From: CAYFUT01 sp964346395
GTDB lineage: Bacteria > Bacillota > Halanaerobiia > Halobacteroidales > Halobacteroidaceae
Assembly: GCA_964346395.1 (NCBI GenBank)
Contig: CAYFUT010000003.1
Coordinates: 1 to 64,000, forward strand
Direction: 5' to 3'
Length of the DNA: 64,000 bases
Shown: positions 51,768-59,786 of the stretch, piece after piece
Position numbering within the stretch: the stretch's first letter is position 1
Layout: every line of letters begins with the position of its first letter
Notes under the pieces: model-generated
What the model saw: only the letters and a program-made list of their open reading frames with translations
The model's database searches: none
What the model was told of the DNA's origin: nothing
Translations under genes and position numbers: made by a program

Positions 51768-52607
51768 ATGCTTCAACAGCAGTGGGAAGAAAAGTTATCA
51801 CTACCACTTTTGTTAATGAAGGCTATTTATCACAATATTACAGGAAAAGATAAGTTTAGAATAATTGATTATGGTGATTATGAAGACCAGTATTTAATGT
51901 ATTTTGAGCCGAAAAAGAACCGAAAAGACTGTTTGTTATTTTTTCTTCACGGCGGGGGATGGAGAATGGGAGACCCTGAGTTTTTTAAGTTTATTGGGAA
52001 TTTCTTTGCTAGTAAAGGATTTTCTACTATTTTACCGGGTTATAGGTTAGCCCCTGAATTTAATTTTCCGGCTCAAATGAATGATGTATTTGCTGCTTTT
52101 AAGGCGGGAATTAAAACTGCTTCTCAGTATAATGTAAATACTGATCAGGTTTTTATAGTTGGACAGTCTGCAGGAGCGCATTTAGGGGCTTTATTGGCCT
52201 TTAATCAGCACCAGCAGGCAGAATATCAGATTAGTCAGGATAATTTGGCCGGTTTTGTGTCTATTAGTGGGCCGCTTGATTTATCTGTCTGTCAGACTAA
52301 AGAAGGACGCCAATTATTAGCTAATTTTTTGGCCGAGCCGGAAGATGAAGCGGAGGCAAACCCGATTAATTATTTGAGTGGAGAGGAAGAAGTTCCAGTT
52401 TTATGCTTTCATGGGCAGCAGGATCCGTTGGTGGAAGTAGAAAGTCCTCAGTCTTTTCTGGAGAAATTAAATGGACAGGAAAAGGAAACTGGGCAGTTAA
52501 AAATTATTGACCAGGCTCATCATTCTGAGTTAGTAGAACTTTTCTTTGCTAATAACAAATATAAGGAATCTAAATTATTAATTGATTGGTTAAACAGTAA
52601 ACTATAA
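51768..52607 (+). CDS. Alpha/beta hydrolase (esterase/lipase type)
   Basis: 279 aa. Oxyanion-hole HGGGWRMGD, nucleophile elbow GQSAGAHLG, and a C-terminal Asp/His pair (GQQDPLVEV, QAHHSELV), so a complete catalytic triad of the HSL/BD-FAE esterase type. No signal peptide, cytoplasmic. Natural substrate unknown. AAGGAGTGA precedes the ATG; the region before it is a decayed gene. Confidence 0.85.
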   Translation: MLQQQWEEKLSLPLLLMKAIYHNITGKDKFRIIDYGDYEDQYLMYFEPKKNRKDCLLFFLHGGGWRMGDPEFFKFIGNFFASKGFSTILPGYRLAPEFNFPAQMNDVFAAFKAGIKTASQYNVNTDQVFIVGQSAGAHLGALLAFNQHQQAEYQISQDNLAGFVSISGPLDLSVCQTKEGRQLLANFLAEPEDEAEANPINYLSGEEEVPVLCFHGQQDPLVEVESPQSFLEKLNGQEKETGQLKIIDQAHHSELVELFFANNKYKESKLLIDWLNSKL

Positions 52608-52658
52608 TTTTTCACTTTCAAATGACTGAATAAACTTTTTGGTTTTTTAGGTGAAAGG

Positions 52659-53489
52659 ATGAGAAATATGAAATATAGATTATCCATTTTAGGATTAGTA
52701 GTAATTTTATTATTAGTTGCAATGACCGGCTGGGCGCTGGAGATTGATGACCAACTTCAGGCAGAGCAAGCGGAAATAAAAGAATTGGAGAAAGCACATG
52801 TAGCCCGGGTGATAGACGGAGACACAATTAAGACTGCTGACCAACGGACAATCAGGTTAATAGGGGTGGATACGCCGGAAACTAAACATCCATCAAAACC
52901 AGTGGAATACTATGGTAAACAGGCAACTAAATTTACTAAACATCAATTAGCAGGGAAGACGATCTATTTAGAATATGATGTACAGAAACGGGATCAATAT
53001 GACCGCATTTTAGCTTATATATTTAAGAAAGATGGAACTTTTTTTAATGCGCAGTTATTACATGATGGTTATGCAAAATTATTAACTATTCCGCCCAATG
53101 TTCAGTATATTAATCTGTTTACTCAGTTAATAGAGGAAGCAAGAGAAGAAAAGCGGGGGCTATGGGAGGAAGAACTGCTACAAGAGAACGAGGAATTGCC
53201 GTTAGTCTCCTGGCAAGAAGCTAGGGAATATATTGGGCAGCGAGTGAGGGTCAAAGGAGAAGTAGTTAGTACTTATGATTCAGGGGAAGCAGTTTTTCTT
53301 AATTTTGCTGAAGATTATGAGGATACTTTTACTGCAGTTATATTTGCTTCCGACAAATACAAATTTGAGGTTAATCCAGCCGAGTTTTATTTACATAAAT
53401 CAGTTAGAGTAAGAGGTAAAGTTAAACAATATAAGGGTGCGCCCGAAATTATTGTAAAAACTCCCCAGCAGATAAAAATAAAAAATTAA
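52659..53489 (+). CDS. Secreted thermonuclease-like protein with C-terminal OB fold
   Basis: 276 aa. N-terminal signal or anchor (about 6-26, SILGLVVILLLVAMTGWA), short coiled segment, then a staphylococcal nuclease domain (about 45-165): VARVIDGDTIK, RLIGVDTPETKHP with the catalytic Arg and Glu, and KRDQYDRILAYIF with the second Arg. A C-terminal OB-fold (about 180-275, RVRVKGEVVSTYDSGEAVFL) may aid nucleic-acid binding. Probably degrades extracellular or periplasmic DNA. ATG 52659 or 52668 are both possible. Confidence 0.85.
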   Translation: MRNMKYRLSILGLVVILLLVAMTGWALEIDDQLQAEQAEIKELEKAHVARVIDGDTIKTADQRTIRLIGVDTPETKHPSKPVEYYGKQATKFTKHQLAGKTIYLEYDVQKRDQYDRILAYIFKKDGTFFNAQLLHDGYAKLLTIPPNVQYINLFTQLIEEAREEKRGLWEEELLQENEELPLVSWQEAREYIGQRVRVKGEVVSTYDSGEAVFLNFAEDYEDTFTAVIFASDKYKFEVNPAEFYLHKSVRVRGKVKQYKGAPEIIVKTPQQIKIKN

Positions 53490-53518
53490 AGAGTCGGGAT
53501 CTGCTCCCGACTCTTTGG
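53486..53518. terminator. Bidirectional terminator
   Basis: Stem AAAGAGTCGGGA / TCCCGACTCTTT between convergent genes. Confidence 0.85.
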
Positions 53519-53523
53519 TAAAA

Positions 53524-53868
53524 TTATTCTACTGTAATTTCTTTTTTGGCTTCCCATTGGCCGTGCAGATTACAGAATTCAAAAGCCCGAAGGGTACAAG
53601 AATCTTCCAGTTTGATTTGGAAAGTAGCTTCTGGCTTCATTTCCGGAGTAAAAGTTAATCGTCCAACTTGATAATAATCAGCATATAACTCGACATACTG
53701 AATAAAATGGTCTTTTTCTACTGGATGATCAATGCCGTTCCCCATTTTGACTGTAACTTCAAAAAATTCCCCTGCTTCTACTGTATCAGGAGCTTCAATC
53801 AGAGGAATGTGTTTTTTTTCTAATGTACTTTCTGGATTTTCAGCGGACTGGATCTTATATTTACTCAT
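53524..53868 (-). CDS. Superoxide reductase (desulfoferrodoxin-like, class II)
   Basis: 114 aa. Reduces superoxide to peroxide at a mononuclear iron centre. All iron ligands are present: His20 (EKKHIP), His48 and His54 (IDHPVEKDH), Cys99 and His102 (FCNLH); Glu17 and Lys18 or Lys19 are the usual catalytic pair. It lacks the N-terminal desulforedoxin domain of class I. Lies 15 bases after rubrerythrin in one operon. Confidence 0.9.
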   Translation of the reverse strand: MSKYKIQSAENPESTLEKKHIPLIEAPDTVEAGEFFEVTVKMGNGIDHPVEKDHFIQYVELYADYYQVGRLTFTPEMKPEATFQIKLEDSCTLRAFEFCNLHGQWEAKKEITVE

Positions 53869-53883
53869 TAATTAGTACCTCCT

Positions 53884-54441
53884 TTAATTTTTAAATTTTT
53901 TAAATTCTTCTTTTGGTGCTCCGCAGATTGGACATTTATCCGGAGTACCATCTTTTACTGTATGGCCGCAGATTTCGCAGATACTAACATACTCTAATTC
54001 ATAGTCATTTCCTGCTTCTACTGCTTCTTTAGCTTCAGCAAATAAGTTAGCATGGATTTTTTCTGCTTCTAGCGCATAATAAAAAGACTTTAGTGCATCG
54101 TCTTCTCCCTGGTCACTGGCTACTAGATGGTAGGTAGGATACATCTGTTCAATTTCAAAAGTTTCTCCCTCAATAGCTCCCTGTAAATTTTCAGCGGTAG
54201 AGCCGATTCCAAAGCCGGCTGCGGAAGTAACCAAGTCGTCTCCCTCTTTATTAGCTAGAGCCTCAAAATGATTACTGGCATGTACTTCTTCTGCATAAGC
54301 AATAGCTTCAAATAATAAAGCTACATGGGAATAACCTTCTTCAGCTGCTGCGTCGCCCCAGACTTGATAGCGTTGATAAGCCTGGCTTTCGCCGCCAAAA
54401 GCGGATTTAAGGTTTTGTTCTGTCATTTCATTCTCAACCAT
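53884..54441 (-). CDS. rbr: Rubrerythrin
   Basis: 185 aa. Ferritin-like di-iron domain (residues 1-145: GGESQAYQRYQVW, YAEEVHASNHFEAL, ALEAEKIHANLF) reduces hydrogen peroxide; C-terminal rubredoxin-like zinc/iron site with two CxxC pairs (CEICGHT, CPICGAP). Partner of the superoxide reductase downstream: superoxide to peroxide to water. Its promoter (54481-54509) carries a PerR-like box. AAGGAGTGAG precedes the ATG. Confidence 0.93.
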   Translation of the reverse strand: MVENEMTEQNLKSAFGGESQAYQRYQVWGDAAAEEGYSHVALLFEAIAYAEEVHASNHFEALANKEGDDLVTSAAGFGIGSTAENLQGAIEGETFEIEQMYPTYHLVASDQGEDDALKSFYYALEAEKIHANLFAEAKEAVEAGNDYELEYVSICEICGHTVKDGTPDKCPICGAPKEEFKKFKN

Positions 54442-54466
54442 AAATAACTCACTCCTTTATTAGTAA

Positions 54467-54481
54467 TTATTACTATTATAA
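54467..54481. promoter_or_regulatory. PerR-like box of the rubrerythrin operon
   Basis: On the minus strand TTATAATAGTAATAA, 13 of 15 matches to TTATAATNATTATAA, starting at the edge of the -10 box. Confidence 0.4.
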
Positions 54482-54509
54482 TTTTATAACTTATTTGGCC
54501 ATTTGTCAA
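54481..54509 (-). promoter_or_regulatory. Promoter of the rubrerythrin / superoxide reductase operon
   Basis: TTGACA, 17-base spacer, TAAAAT on the minus strand, just inside the contig edge. Confidence 0.65.
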
Positions 54510-54510
54510 C

Positions 54511-54565
54511 TAGAAATTGGAATTGAATTAGAAAATAAATATGTAAATAGGGGCCGAAAAAGGCC
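54511..54565. repeat. Left copy of the 55-base contig-end repeat
   Basis: Identical to 54666-54720 and directly abutting the N run. Confidence 0.95.
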
Positions 54566-54665
54566 NNNNNNNNNNNNNNNNNNNNNNNNNNNNNNNNNNN
54601 NNNNNNNNNNNNNNNNNNNNNNNNNNNNNNNNNNNNNNNNNNNNNNNNNNNNNNNNNNNNNNNNN
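54566..54665. other. Assembly gap (100 N)
   Basis: Exactly 100 Ns, a conventional placeholder. Both sides end in the same 55 bases, so the contigs probably overlap and the real missing length is likely zero (or a short repeat that could not be resolved). Confidence 0.95.
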
Positions 54666-54720
54666 TAGAAATTGGAATTGAATTAGAAAATAAATATGTA
54701 AATAGGGGCCGAAAAAGGCC
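54666..54720. repeat. Right copy of the 55-base contig-end repeat
   Basis: Same 55 bases as 54511-54565. Continuing into 54721, the sequence forms GGGGCC-GAAAAA-GGCCCC, a terminator-like hairpin serving the small minus-strand gene. Confidence 0.95.
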
Positions 54721-54734
54721 CCTAAAAATAGAGA

Positions 54735-54953
54735 TTAATGGTGTTGTGAATTTTGGGAGGTAGGCTGAATGCCGGGGCGGTCTGATTTATCAACTAAATC
54801 AAAAGTACCTAACAGCATGTGAGCTAATCCAAAACCGGTAATCCCCCAGCCCAATTTTGGTTTATTAGAACGAATACTGATTCCTATTCCAGTTACCAAA
54901 GCACCTACAGCAGTAGGAATAATCCCTTCTTTTAAGTTAGAATTATTAGTAAT
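54735..54953 (-). CDS. Small two-helix membrane protein, probable ATT start
   Basis: 72 aa: NLKEGIIPTAVGALVTGIGI, a short basic turn, GWGITGFGLAHMLLGTFDLV and a polar tail ending SQHH. The reading frame is clearly coding, yet it has no ATG, GTG or TTG upstream of the first helix. AAGGAGG is followed after 8 bases by ATT (54951-54953), which I take as the start. Function unknown. A terminator-like hairpin follows at the contig edge. Confidence 0.55.
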   Translation of the reverse strand: MTNNSNLKEGIIPTAVGALVTGIGISIRSNKPKLGWGITGFGLAHMLLGTFDLVDKSDRPGIQPTSQNSQHH

Positions 54954-55296
54954 AGTACCAACCTCCTTTTACTTTAGTATTAAGTAGTGTATGTATTTTT
55001 TCACAAAAAATAAGGGATTCAACTGGCCAAATTCCGCTTTTAATTAAATCTATTATTATTTTTTGAAATATTTGCAGGAATATGAGATGTAATATTTAAA
55101 GATAATGATAGCAGTAATTAATTTTGATTGGTTATTAGCGGTAAAGCTGATGAGATTGATTCTGATTTATCTACAGAACAGAAAAAAGTAGAAAAAAATA
55201 GGCCTGAACGTTTTTCAGTAGAAAAATTTGTGTATTATGAGCGAGTAAGTAAATAATAATAATAAAATCATATCAACAAATTTAGGAGGGGAAAAG
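54954..55296. other. Intergenic region with a coding remnant
   Basis: Besides the remnant at 55128-55256, the stretch is AT-rich and shows no promoter or RNA that I can support. Confidence 0.4.
55128..55256 (+). pseudogene. C-terminal remnant of an unidentified gene
   Basis: A 42-codon open stretch (after a TGA) with natural-looking protein content, ending RFSVEKFVYYERVSK and stop, but with no start codon context or ribosome site. Probably the tail of a deleted gene. Confidence 0.4.
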
Positions 55297-55806
55297 ATGA
55301 CAATAACAAGTGATTCTTTGGAATTAGCTGTCAAGTTAGAAGAGGAAGGATATGAGTATTATAAGCAGGCAGCTGCGGAAACTGACAATAAGTTAAGTAA
55401 ATCTGTACTGGAAAGTTTAGCCCAACAGGAGTTAGACCACAAAGAAACTTTTCAGGAAATAGCTGAAGGTAAGGGAATTATTAGTGAAGATGTTCAGCAT
55501 GAAAATATCGAAACCGAAATAAAAGAAGTATTTGAGAATTTATCAGACAAAGAGCAGGAAGCCTGGAAAGAAGAAGAGGTAGAAGTTTATGAACAGGCAA
55601 TGGAGATGGAAAAGAAAATATATAATTTGTATCAAGAGATGGTAAAAGAAAGTGATGATGAGACAGAAATAGAATTTTTAAAAGCGTTAATGGAGGAAGA
55701 AAACAAACACCAGGAATCTTTACAGAATGTCTTATATTACATGACCCAAAATGAATATTGGTTAGCTGATGAAGAAAGTAAAGTGTGGAACTGGATGAAT
55801 ATTTAG
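55297..55806 (+). CDS. Ferritin-like (rubrerythrin-fold) di-iron protein
   Basis: 169 aa four-helix bundle with two ExxH-type iron motifs: Glu17 (KLEEEGYEYY), Glu45-x-x-His48 (QQELDHKETF), a Glu in EMEKKIYNLY and ENKHQESL near residue 140. There is no rubredoxin domain. Likely peroxide reduction or iron handling. It lies 85 bases upstream of the EncFtn promoter and may belong functionally to the iron-storage cluster. SD AGGAGGGG. Confidence 0.8.
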   Translation: MTITSDSLELAVKLEEEGYEYYKQAAAETDNKLSKSVLESLAQQELDHKETFQEIAEGKGIISEDVQHENIETEIKEVFENLSDKEQEAWKEEEVEVYEQAMEMEKKIYNLYQEMVKESDDETEIEFLKALMEEENKHQESLQNVLYYMTQNEYWLADEESKVWNWMNI

Positions 55807-55826
55807 TGTGAGTAGTACGAAGAAGT

Positions 55827-55855
55827 TTGACAGGGAAGAGAGATTGTGGTAGAAT
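55827..55855 (+). promoter_or_regulatory. Promoter of the EncFtn-encapsulin operon
   Basis: TTGACA, exact 17-base spacer, TAGAAT. Confidence 0.75.
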
Positions 55856-55860
55856 ATAGT

Positions 55861-55875
55861 TGATAATGATTATTA
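55861..55875. promoter_or_regulatory. Fur-box-like operator of the encapsulin operon
   Basis: TGATAATGATTATTA, 14 of 15 positions (counting N as free) to TGATAATNATTATCA, spanning the expected transcription start just after the -10 box: a repressor position. Confidence 0.6.
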
Positions 55876-55891
55876 ATAGGGAGGGAGAATA

Positions 55892-56260
55892 ATGGCTAAT
55901 GAAGGATTTCATGAAGATAATCTACCGGAAGAAACGCAAGAATTTCACCGCATGATCCAGAGTGTGATTGAGGAATTAGAAGCGGTAGATTGGTACCACC
56001 AGCGTGCTGCAGCTACCAATGAGCAGCAAGTGCAGAAAATAGTGGAACATAATCGGGATGAAGAAATAGAACATGCCTGTATGGGATTAGAGTGGCTTCG
56101 CCGCAATTATCCGCAGTGGGATGAATTTTTAAGAGAATTTTTGTTTACTGAAGGAGAGATTACTGCGCTAGAAGAAGGTGAAGGAGGCGAGGAAGGCGAA
56201 GAAAGCGAAGAAACAGAACCTAATGGTCAATCATTAGGTATTAAAGGATTAAAAAAGTAA
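55892..56260 (+). CDS. Encapsulated ferritin (EncFtn) with encapsulin-targeting tail
   Basis: 122 aa cargo ferroxidase of encapsulin nanocompartments. Two-helix core with the EncFtn signature: Glu27, Glu28, Trp34 (IEELEAVDWYHQR), then HNRDEEIEHA with Glu57, Glu58 and His61, and LEWLRRNYP; these match the metal-binding residues of the Rhodospirillum protein. An acidic Gly/Glu linker (93-110) leads to the C-terminal NGQSLGIKGLKK, the expected place and hydrophobic character of an encapsulin docking peptide. 14 bases before the encapsulin gene, and under a Fur-like box. Confidence 0.93.
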   Translation: MANEGFHEDNLPEETQEFHRMIQSVIEELEAVDWYHQRAAATNEQQVQKIVEHNRDEEIEHACMGLEWLRRNYPQWDEFLREFLFTEGEITALEEGEGGEEGEESEETEPNGQSLGIKGLKK

Positions 56261-56274
56261 GGAGGCAAGAAAAA

Positions 56275-57066
56275 ATGAGTAATTTAAAACGAGATTTAGC
56301 GCCTATTACCCCAGAAGCCTGGCAATTTATTGAAGAAGAAGCTGAGGAAATTTTACAGACTAAGTTAATTGGCCGCAAAACTGTTGATTTTGTGGGGCCT
56401 AAAGGAATTGATTTTGCTGCTGTAAATACAGGTCGAAGAGTAGAAGTGGAAGGGCCAACTTTTGATGTTGATTATTCTAAACGACATGTACTGCCGCTGC
56501 TAGAAGTAGAAGCACCCTTTACTATGGAACTAGAAGAAATTGAAGCTTTAGTCCGCGGAGCTGAAGATGTAGATAGTGATTCGCTTGTAGAAGCCGCGAA
56601 TAAAGTAGCTGCTGCTGAAAATAATGTTATATTTTATGGTTTAGAAGATCCAGTCATAACAGGAATGATAGAAGCTGCTGAACAGCCGCCGGTAGAAATA
56701 GAGGGAGAAGATCTGATTTCGCCAGCAGCTGATGGTATTTCTCAACTAATAGAGGAAGGCATAGAAGGGCCTTATAACTTATTGTTAGGATCTAAATTAT
56801 ACTCTCAGTTATATAAGGCCAGCGGGCAAGGTTATCCAGTAAAAAAGCGTTTAGAGGAAATGATTGAAGGAGAAATTATTGCTGCTCCTTTATTGGAAAA
56901 TAGGGGAATTTTAATTCCGGATAGGTCTGGTGATTTTGAGTTGATTGCCGGCCAGGATATTTCAATTGGATTTAAAGAACAATCAGGCGAGCAAGTAGAA
57001 TTCTTCTTTACTGAATCTTTTACCTTCCGAGTTAACTCTCCGGAAGCAGTAGTTGTATTAGAGTAA
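56275..57066 (+). CDS. Encapsulin shell protein (family 1)
   Basis: 263 aa, HK97-fold shell protein typical of T=1 (60-mer) compartments. Family motifs: NLKRDLAPITPEAWQFIEEE at the N-terminus (cargo-docking helix region), GRKTVDFVGPKGIDFAAVNT, VLPLLEVEAPFTMELEEIEA, NVIFYG and the C-terminal FTESFTFRVNSPEAVVVLE. Stores iron oxidised by EncFtn. Immediately downstream of its cargo gene, AAGGAGG start signal, terminator after the stop. Confidence 0.95.
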   Translation: MSNLKRDLAPITPEAWQFIEEEAEEILQTKLIGRKTVDFVGPKGIDFAAVNTGRRVEVEGPTFDVDYSKRHVLPLLEVEAPFTMELEEIEALVRGAEDVDSDSLVEAANKVAAAENNVIFYGLEDPVITGMIEAAEQPPVEIEGEDLISPAADGISQLIEEGIEGPYNLLLGSKLYSQLYKASGQGYPVKKRLEEMIEGEIIAAPLLENRGILIPDRSGDFELIAGQDISIGFKEQSGEQVEFFFTESFTFRVNSPEAVVVLE

Positions 57067-57085
57067 ATAAGAATGTAGAGTAGCA

Positions 57086-57116
57086 AATAAAAGCTGCCTT
57101 TGGGGCAGCTTTTATT
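57086..57116 (+). terminator. Terminator of the encapsulin operon
   Basis: Stem AAAGCTGCC / GGCAGCTTT with TATTCTT tail. Confidence 0.75.
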
Positions 57117-57133
57117 CTTCTACCAATTAGTAA

Positions 57134-57161
57134 TAATTATCATTTTTAAAAATGATAATTA
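57134..57161. promoter_or_regulatory. Fur-like 28-base palindrome upstream of korA
   Basis: Perfect palindrome with arms TAATTATCATTTTT / AAAAATGATAATTA, containing two GATAAT half-sites, 40 bases before the GTG. Probably an operator; too AT-rich for a terminator. Confidence 0.5.
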
Positions 57162-57200
57162 CTTAAGTGAAGTCTAGTAAAGTTAAGAGGAGGGGAAAAT

Positions 57201-58889
57201 GTGAATTTTAATTTAGTAATTGGTGGCGAAGCGGGCCAAGGATTAAAAACTGTGCAGAATATTCTGAAAAAGTCTTTTTTTAGGTTAGGGTTTAATCTGC
57301 ATACTAGTAAAGATTATATGTCGCGAATTCGAGGTGGACATAATTTCATGAATCTCCGGATCGGGGACGAGCCGATTTCTGCTCCTACTACAGCAGAAGA
57401 TATATTAGTGGCCTTAAATAAAGAGACCATTGATATTCATGCCCAGCGGGTTACAAAAGAGGGAGTTATCTTACATGATGGAGAAGTAGAAACTGATCCC
57501 CAACTAATTTCTCTACCGGCTGGAGAAATTGCCAAGGAAGCAGGAAATAAAAAGACAGCTAATACGGTCTTTATGGGGGCAGTATTTAAGCTGTTAGGGC
57601 TTGATTTACAGGTTATTCGGCAGGTGTTAGGAGAGTATTTTGCTAATAAAGAAGAAGTTAAAGAGGTTAATATAACTGCTTTAGAACAAGGGTATCAACA
57701 AGTAGAGACTAAATTTTCTTTACCGGAAGTTGAACAATCTGCTGACCAACTGCTGTTGAACGGGAACCAAGCGGTAGGTTTAGGAGCAGCAGTAGCTGAC
57801 GTGGATTTTTATTCGGCTTATCCGATGACCCCGGCGACAGGAATTATGAATTATTTAGCCGGCAAAGAAAATGAATTAGAAATTGCAGTGGAGCAGGCTG
57901 AAGATGAATTGGCGGCTATTAATATGGCTTTAGGAGCTTCCTATAGCGGTCTTCGCGCGATGACGGGGACTTCCGGTGGCGGATTCTCCTTGATGAATGA
58001 AGGATTTAGTCTGGCGGGCATCACCGAACTTCCGCTGGTGATTGCTGAGGTGCAGCGGCCTGGTCCAGCAACAGGATTACCAACAAGAACTGGGCAGGGG
58101 GATCTGTCATTTATTATTAATTCTGGCCAGGGAGAATTTCCTAAAGTAGTCCTTGCTCCCCGGAATGTAGAAGATGCTTTTTATCAAACTTTTAGGGCCT
58201 TTAATTTAGCGGAAAACTATCAACTGCCGGTGGTGATTGTAAGTGATCAGTTTTTAGCAGATTCCAGTCAGAATGTACCGGAGTTTAATTTGGAAGAATT
58301 AGAGATTAAAAATGGCTATTTATCTGCTACTGAGGTAGCAAACCGGACTGACTATCAGCGGTATCAGATAACTGAGAGTGGGATTTCTCCCTTAGCTTAT
58401 CCCGGACAGATTGAGGGAGCCACAGTGATGGTAGATAGTGATGAACATGACGAAGAAGGGTATATTATTGAAGATGCGGCTACCAGAAAGCAGATGGTAG
58501 AAAAACGGCAGCGTAAAGTGGATAAGTTAATTAGAGAAGAACTGCAGGAGCCTAAGTATGCAGGCCCGGAAAAGATAGATTATTTGTTAGTTAGTTGGGG
58601 CTCTACTTACGGTCCTTTGCTGGAAGCGCGCAATAAATTAGCCTCTGAAGCTGAGATTGGTCTGTTATCATTTAGTGATGTCTGGCCGTTGCCTACAGAA
58701 CGGTTAGCTGATTTATTGCAGCAGAATCCTAAATTAGTAGTAGTAGAAGGCAACTCAGAAGGACAATTTGCGCAGTTAATTAGACAGGAAACAGGTCAAG
58801 AAGCGGACTATAATTTATTAAAGTACGATGGACGTCCGTTTCACGGGCCAGAACTGTACCACCGCTTACAGAAAGAGGTGATTCAATAA
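57201..58889 (+). CDS. korA: 2-oxoacid:ferredoxin oxidoreductase, gamma-alpha fusion subunit
   Basis: 562 aa. Gamma domain (about 1-185: GGEAGQGLKTVQNILKK, SRIRGGHNFMNLRIGDEPI) fused to the alpha domain (about 190-562: YSAYPMTPATGIMNYLA, AMTGTSGGGFSLMNEG, GLPTRTGQGDL). With the beta subunit it oxidatively decarboxylates a 2-oxoacid (2-oxoglutarate or branched-chain) to acyl-CoA, reducing ferredoxin. GTG start after GAGGAGGGG. Stop and next start overlap by one base, so translation is coupled. Confidence 0.92.
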   Translation: MNFNLVIGGEAGQGLKTVQNILKKSFFRLGFNLHTSKDYMSRIRGGHNFMNLRIGDEPISAPTTAEDILVALNKETIDIHAQRVTKEGVILHDGEVETDPQLISLPAGEIAKEAGNKKTANTVFMGAVFKLLGLDLQVIRQVLGEYFANKEEVKEVNITALEQGYQQVETKFSLPEVEQSADQLLLNGNQAVGLGAAVADVDFYSAYPMTPATGIMNYLAGKENELEIAVEQAEDELAAINMALGASYSGLRAMTGTSGGGFSLMNEGFSLAGITELPLVIAEVQRPGPATGLPTRTGQGDLSFIINSGQGEFPKVVLAPRNVEDAFYQTFRAFNLAENYQLPVVIVSDQFLADSSQNVPEFNLEELEIKNGYLSATEVANRTDYQRYQITESGISPLAYPGQIEGATVMVDSDEHDEEGYIIEDAATRKQMVEKRQRKVDKLIREELQEPKYAGPEKIDYLLVSWGSTYGPLLEARNKLASEAEIGLLSFSDVWPLPTERLADLLQQNPKLVVVEGNSEGQFAQLIRQETGQEADYNLLKYDGRPFHGPELYHRLQKEVIQ

Positions 58890-59743
58890 TGGTTGAGCAA
58901 GAAGCTTACGAACCAAATCGAGATACTGCTTGGTGTCCTGGCTGTGGAAATTTTCCTTTGCGGCAGGTATTAGTTGATACTTTATCTGCTATGGAGTTAG
59001 CTCCTTCTGAAGTAGCGATGTTTACTGGGATTGGACAGGCGGCTAAAATGCCCCATTATATTAATATAAATGGGTTTAATGGTTTACATGGGCGGGCTTT
59101 ACCGCCGGCGTTGGGAATGCGGATAGCGAATCCGGAAATGAAAGTAATTGTAGAGTCGGGCGATGGTGATACTTATGGAGAAGGAGGAAATCATATTCTG
59201 CATAATATTCGCCGTAATCCTGATTTGGCTCATTTAGTTCATGATAATCAAATTTATGGTTTAACCAAAGGGCAGGCTTCTCCTACCACCGGAGAAGGAA
59301 TGAAAACGGGAGTACAGCCGAATGGAATTACAGCCCGGCCATTTAATCCAATTAAATTTGCGGTGGCAATGGAAGCTAGTTTTGTAGCCCGCGGATTTGT
59401 AGGAGAAAAAGAACAGCTGCAGAAACTAATCAGAAAAGCTTTAGAGCACCGCGGTTATGCCCTGGTAGATATCCTCCAACCCTGTGTTAGCTTCAATTCA
59501 GTTAATACTTATCAGTGGTATAGCAAACGAGTTTACCAGCTAGGAGATAAGTATGATCCGACTGATTATCAAGCGGCAGTTAATAAGGCGGAAGAATGGG
59601 GGGCAGAAATTCCCTTAGGAATAATTTATCAAGAAGAACGGCCTATTTTTCGGGATCAACATCCGCAGTTAAGCGATGGTTCATTAGTGGGAAGTAAGGA
59701 GAACCCAGCAGATAAGGAAGAGTTACTGGCTGATTTCAAATAA
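58889..59743 (+). CDS. korB: 2-oxoacid:ferredoxin oxidoreductase, beta subunit
   Basis: 284 aa thiamine diphosphate-binding subunit. WCPGCGNFPLRQV, GIGQAAKMPHYI, then the TPP/Mg motif SGDGDTYGEGGNH ... DNQIYGLTKGQASPTT. Works with the fused gamma-alpha subunit. No delta (ferredoxin) subunit is encoded here, as in many two-subunit enzymes. Terminator follows. Confidence 0.93.
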   Translation: MVEQEAYEPNRDTAWCPGCGNFPLRQVLVDTLSAMELAPSEVAMFTGIGQAAKMPHYININGFNGLHGRALPPALGMRIANPEMKVIVESGDGDTYGEGGNHILHNIRRNPDLAHLVHDNQIYGLTKGQASPTTGEGMKTGVQPNGITARPFNPIKFAVAMEASFVARGFVGEKEQLQKLIRKALEHRGYALVDILQPCVSFNSVNTYQWYSKRVYQLGDKYDPTDYQAAVNKAEEWGAEIPLGIIYQEERPIFRDQHPQLSDGSLVGSKENPADKEELLADFK

Positions 59744-59755
59744 TATAAACTAATG

Positions 59756-59786
59756 AAAAAAGCGGTCGGGAAGCCGACCGCTTTTA
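59756..59786. terminator. Bidirectional terminator after korB
   Basis: Stem AAAAGCGGTCGG / CCGACCGCTTTT with A- and T-runs at its ends. Confidence 0.85.
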
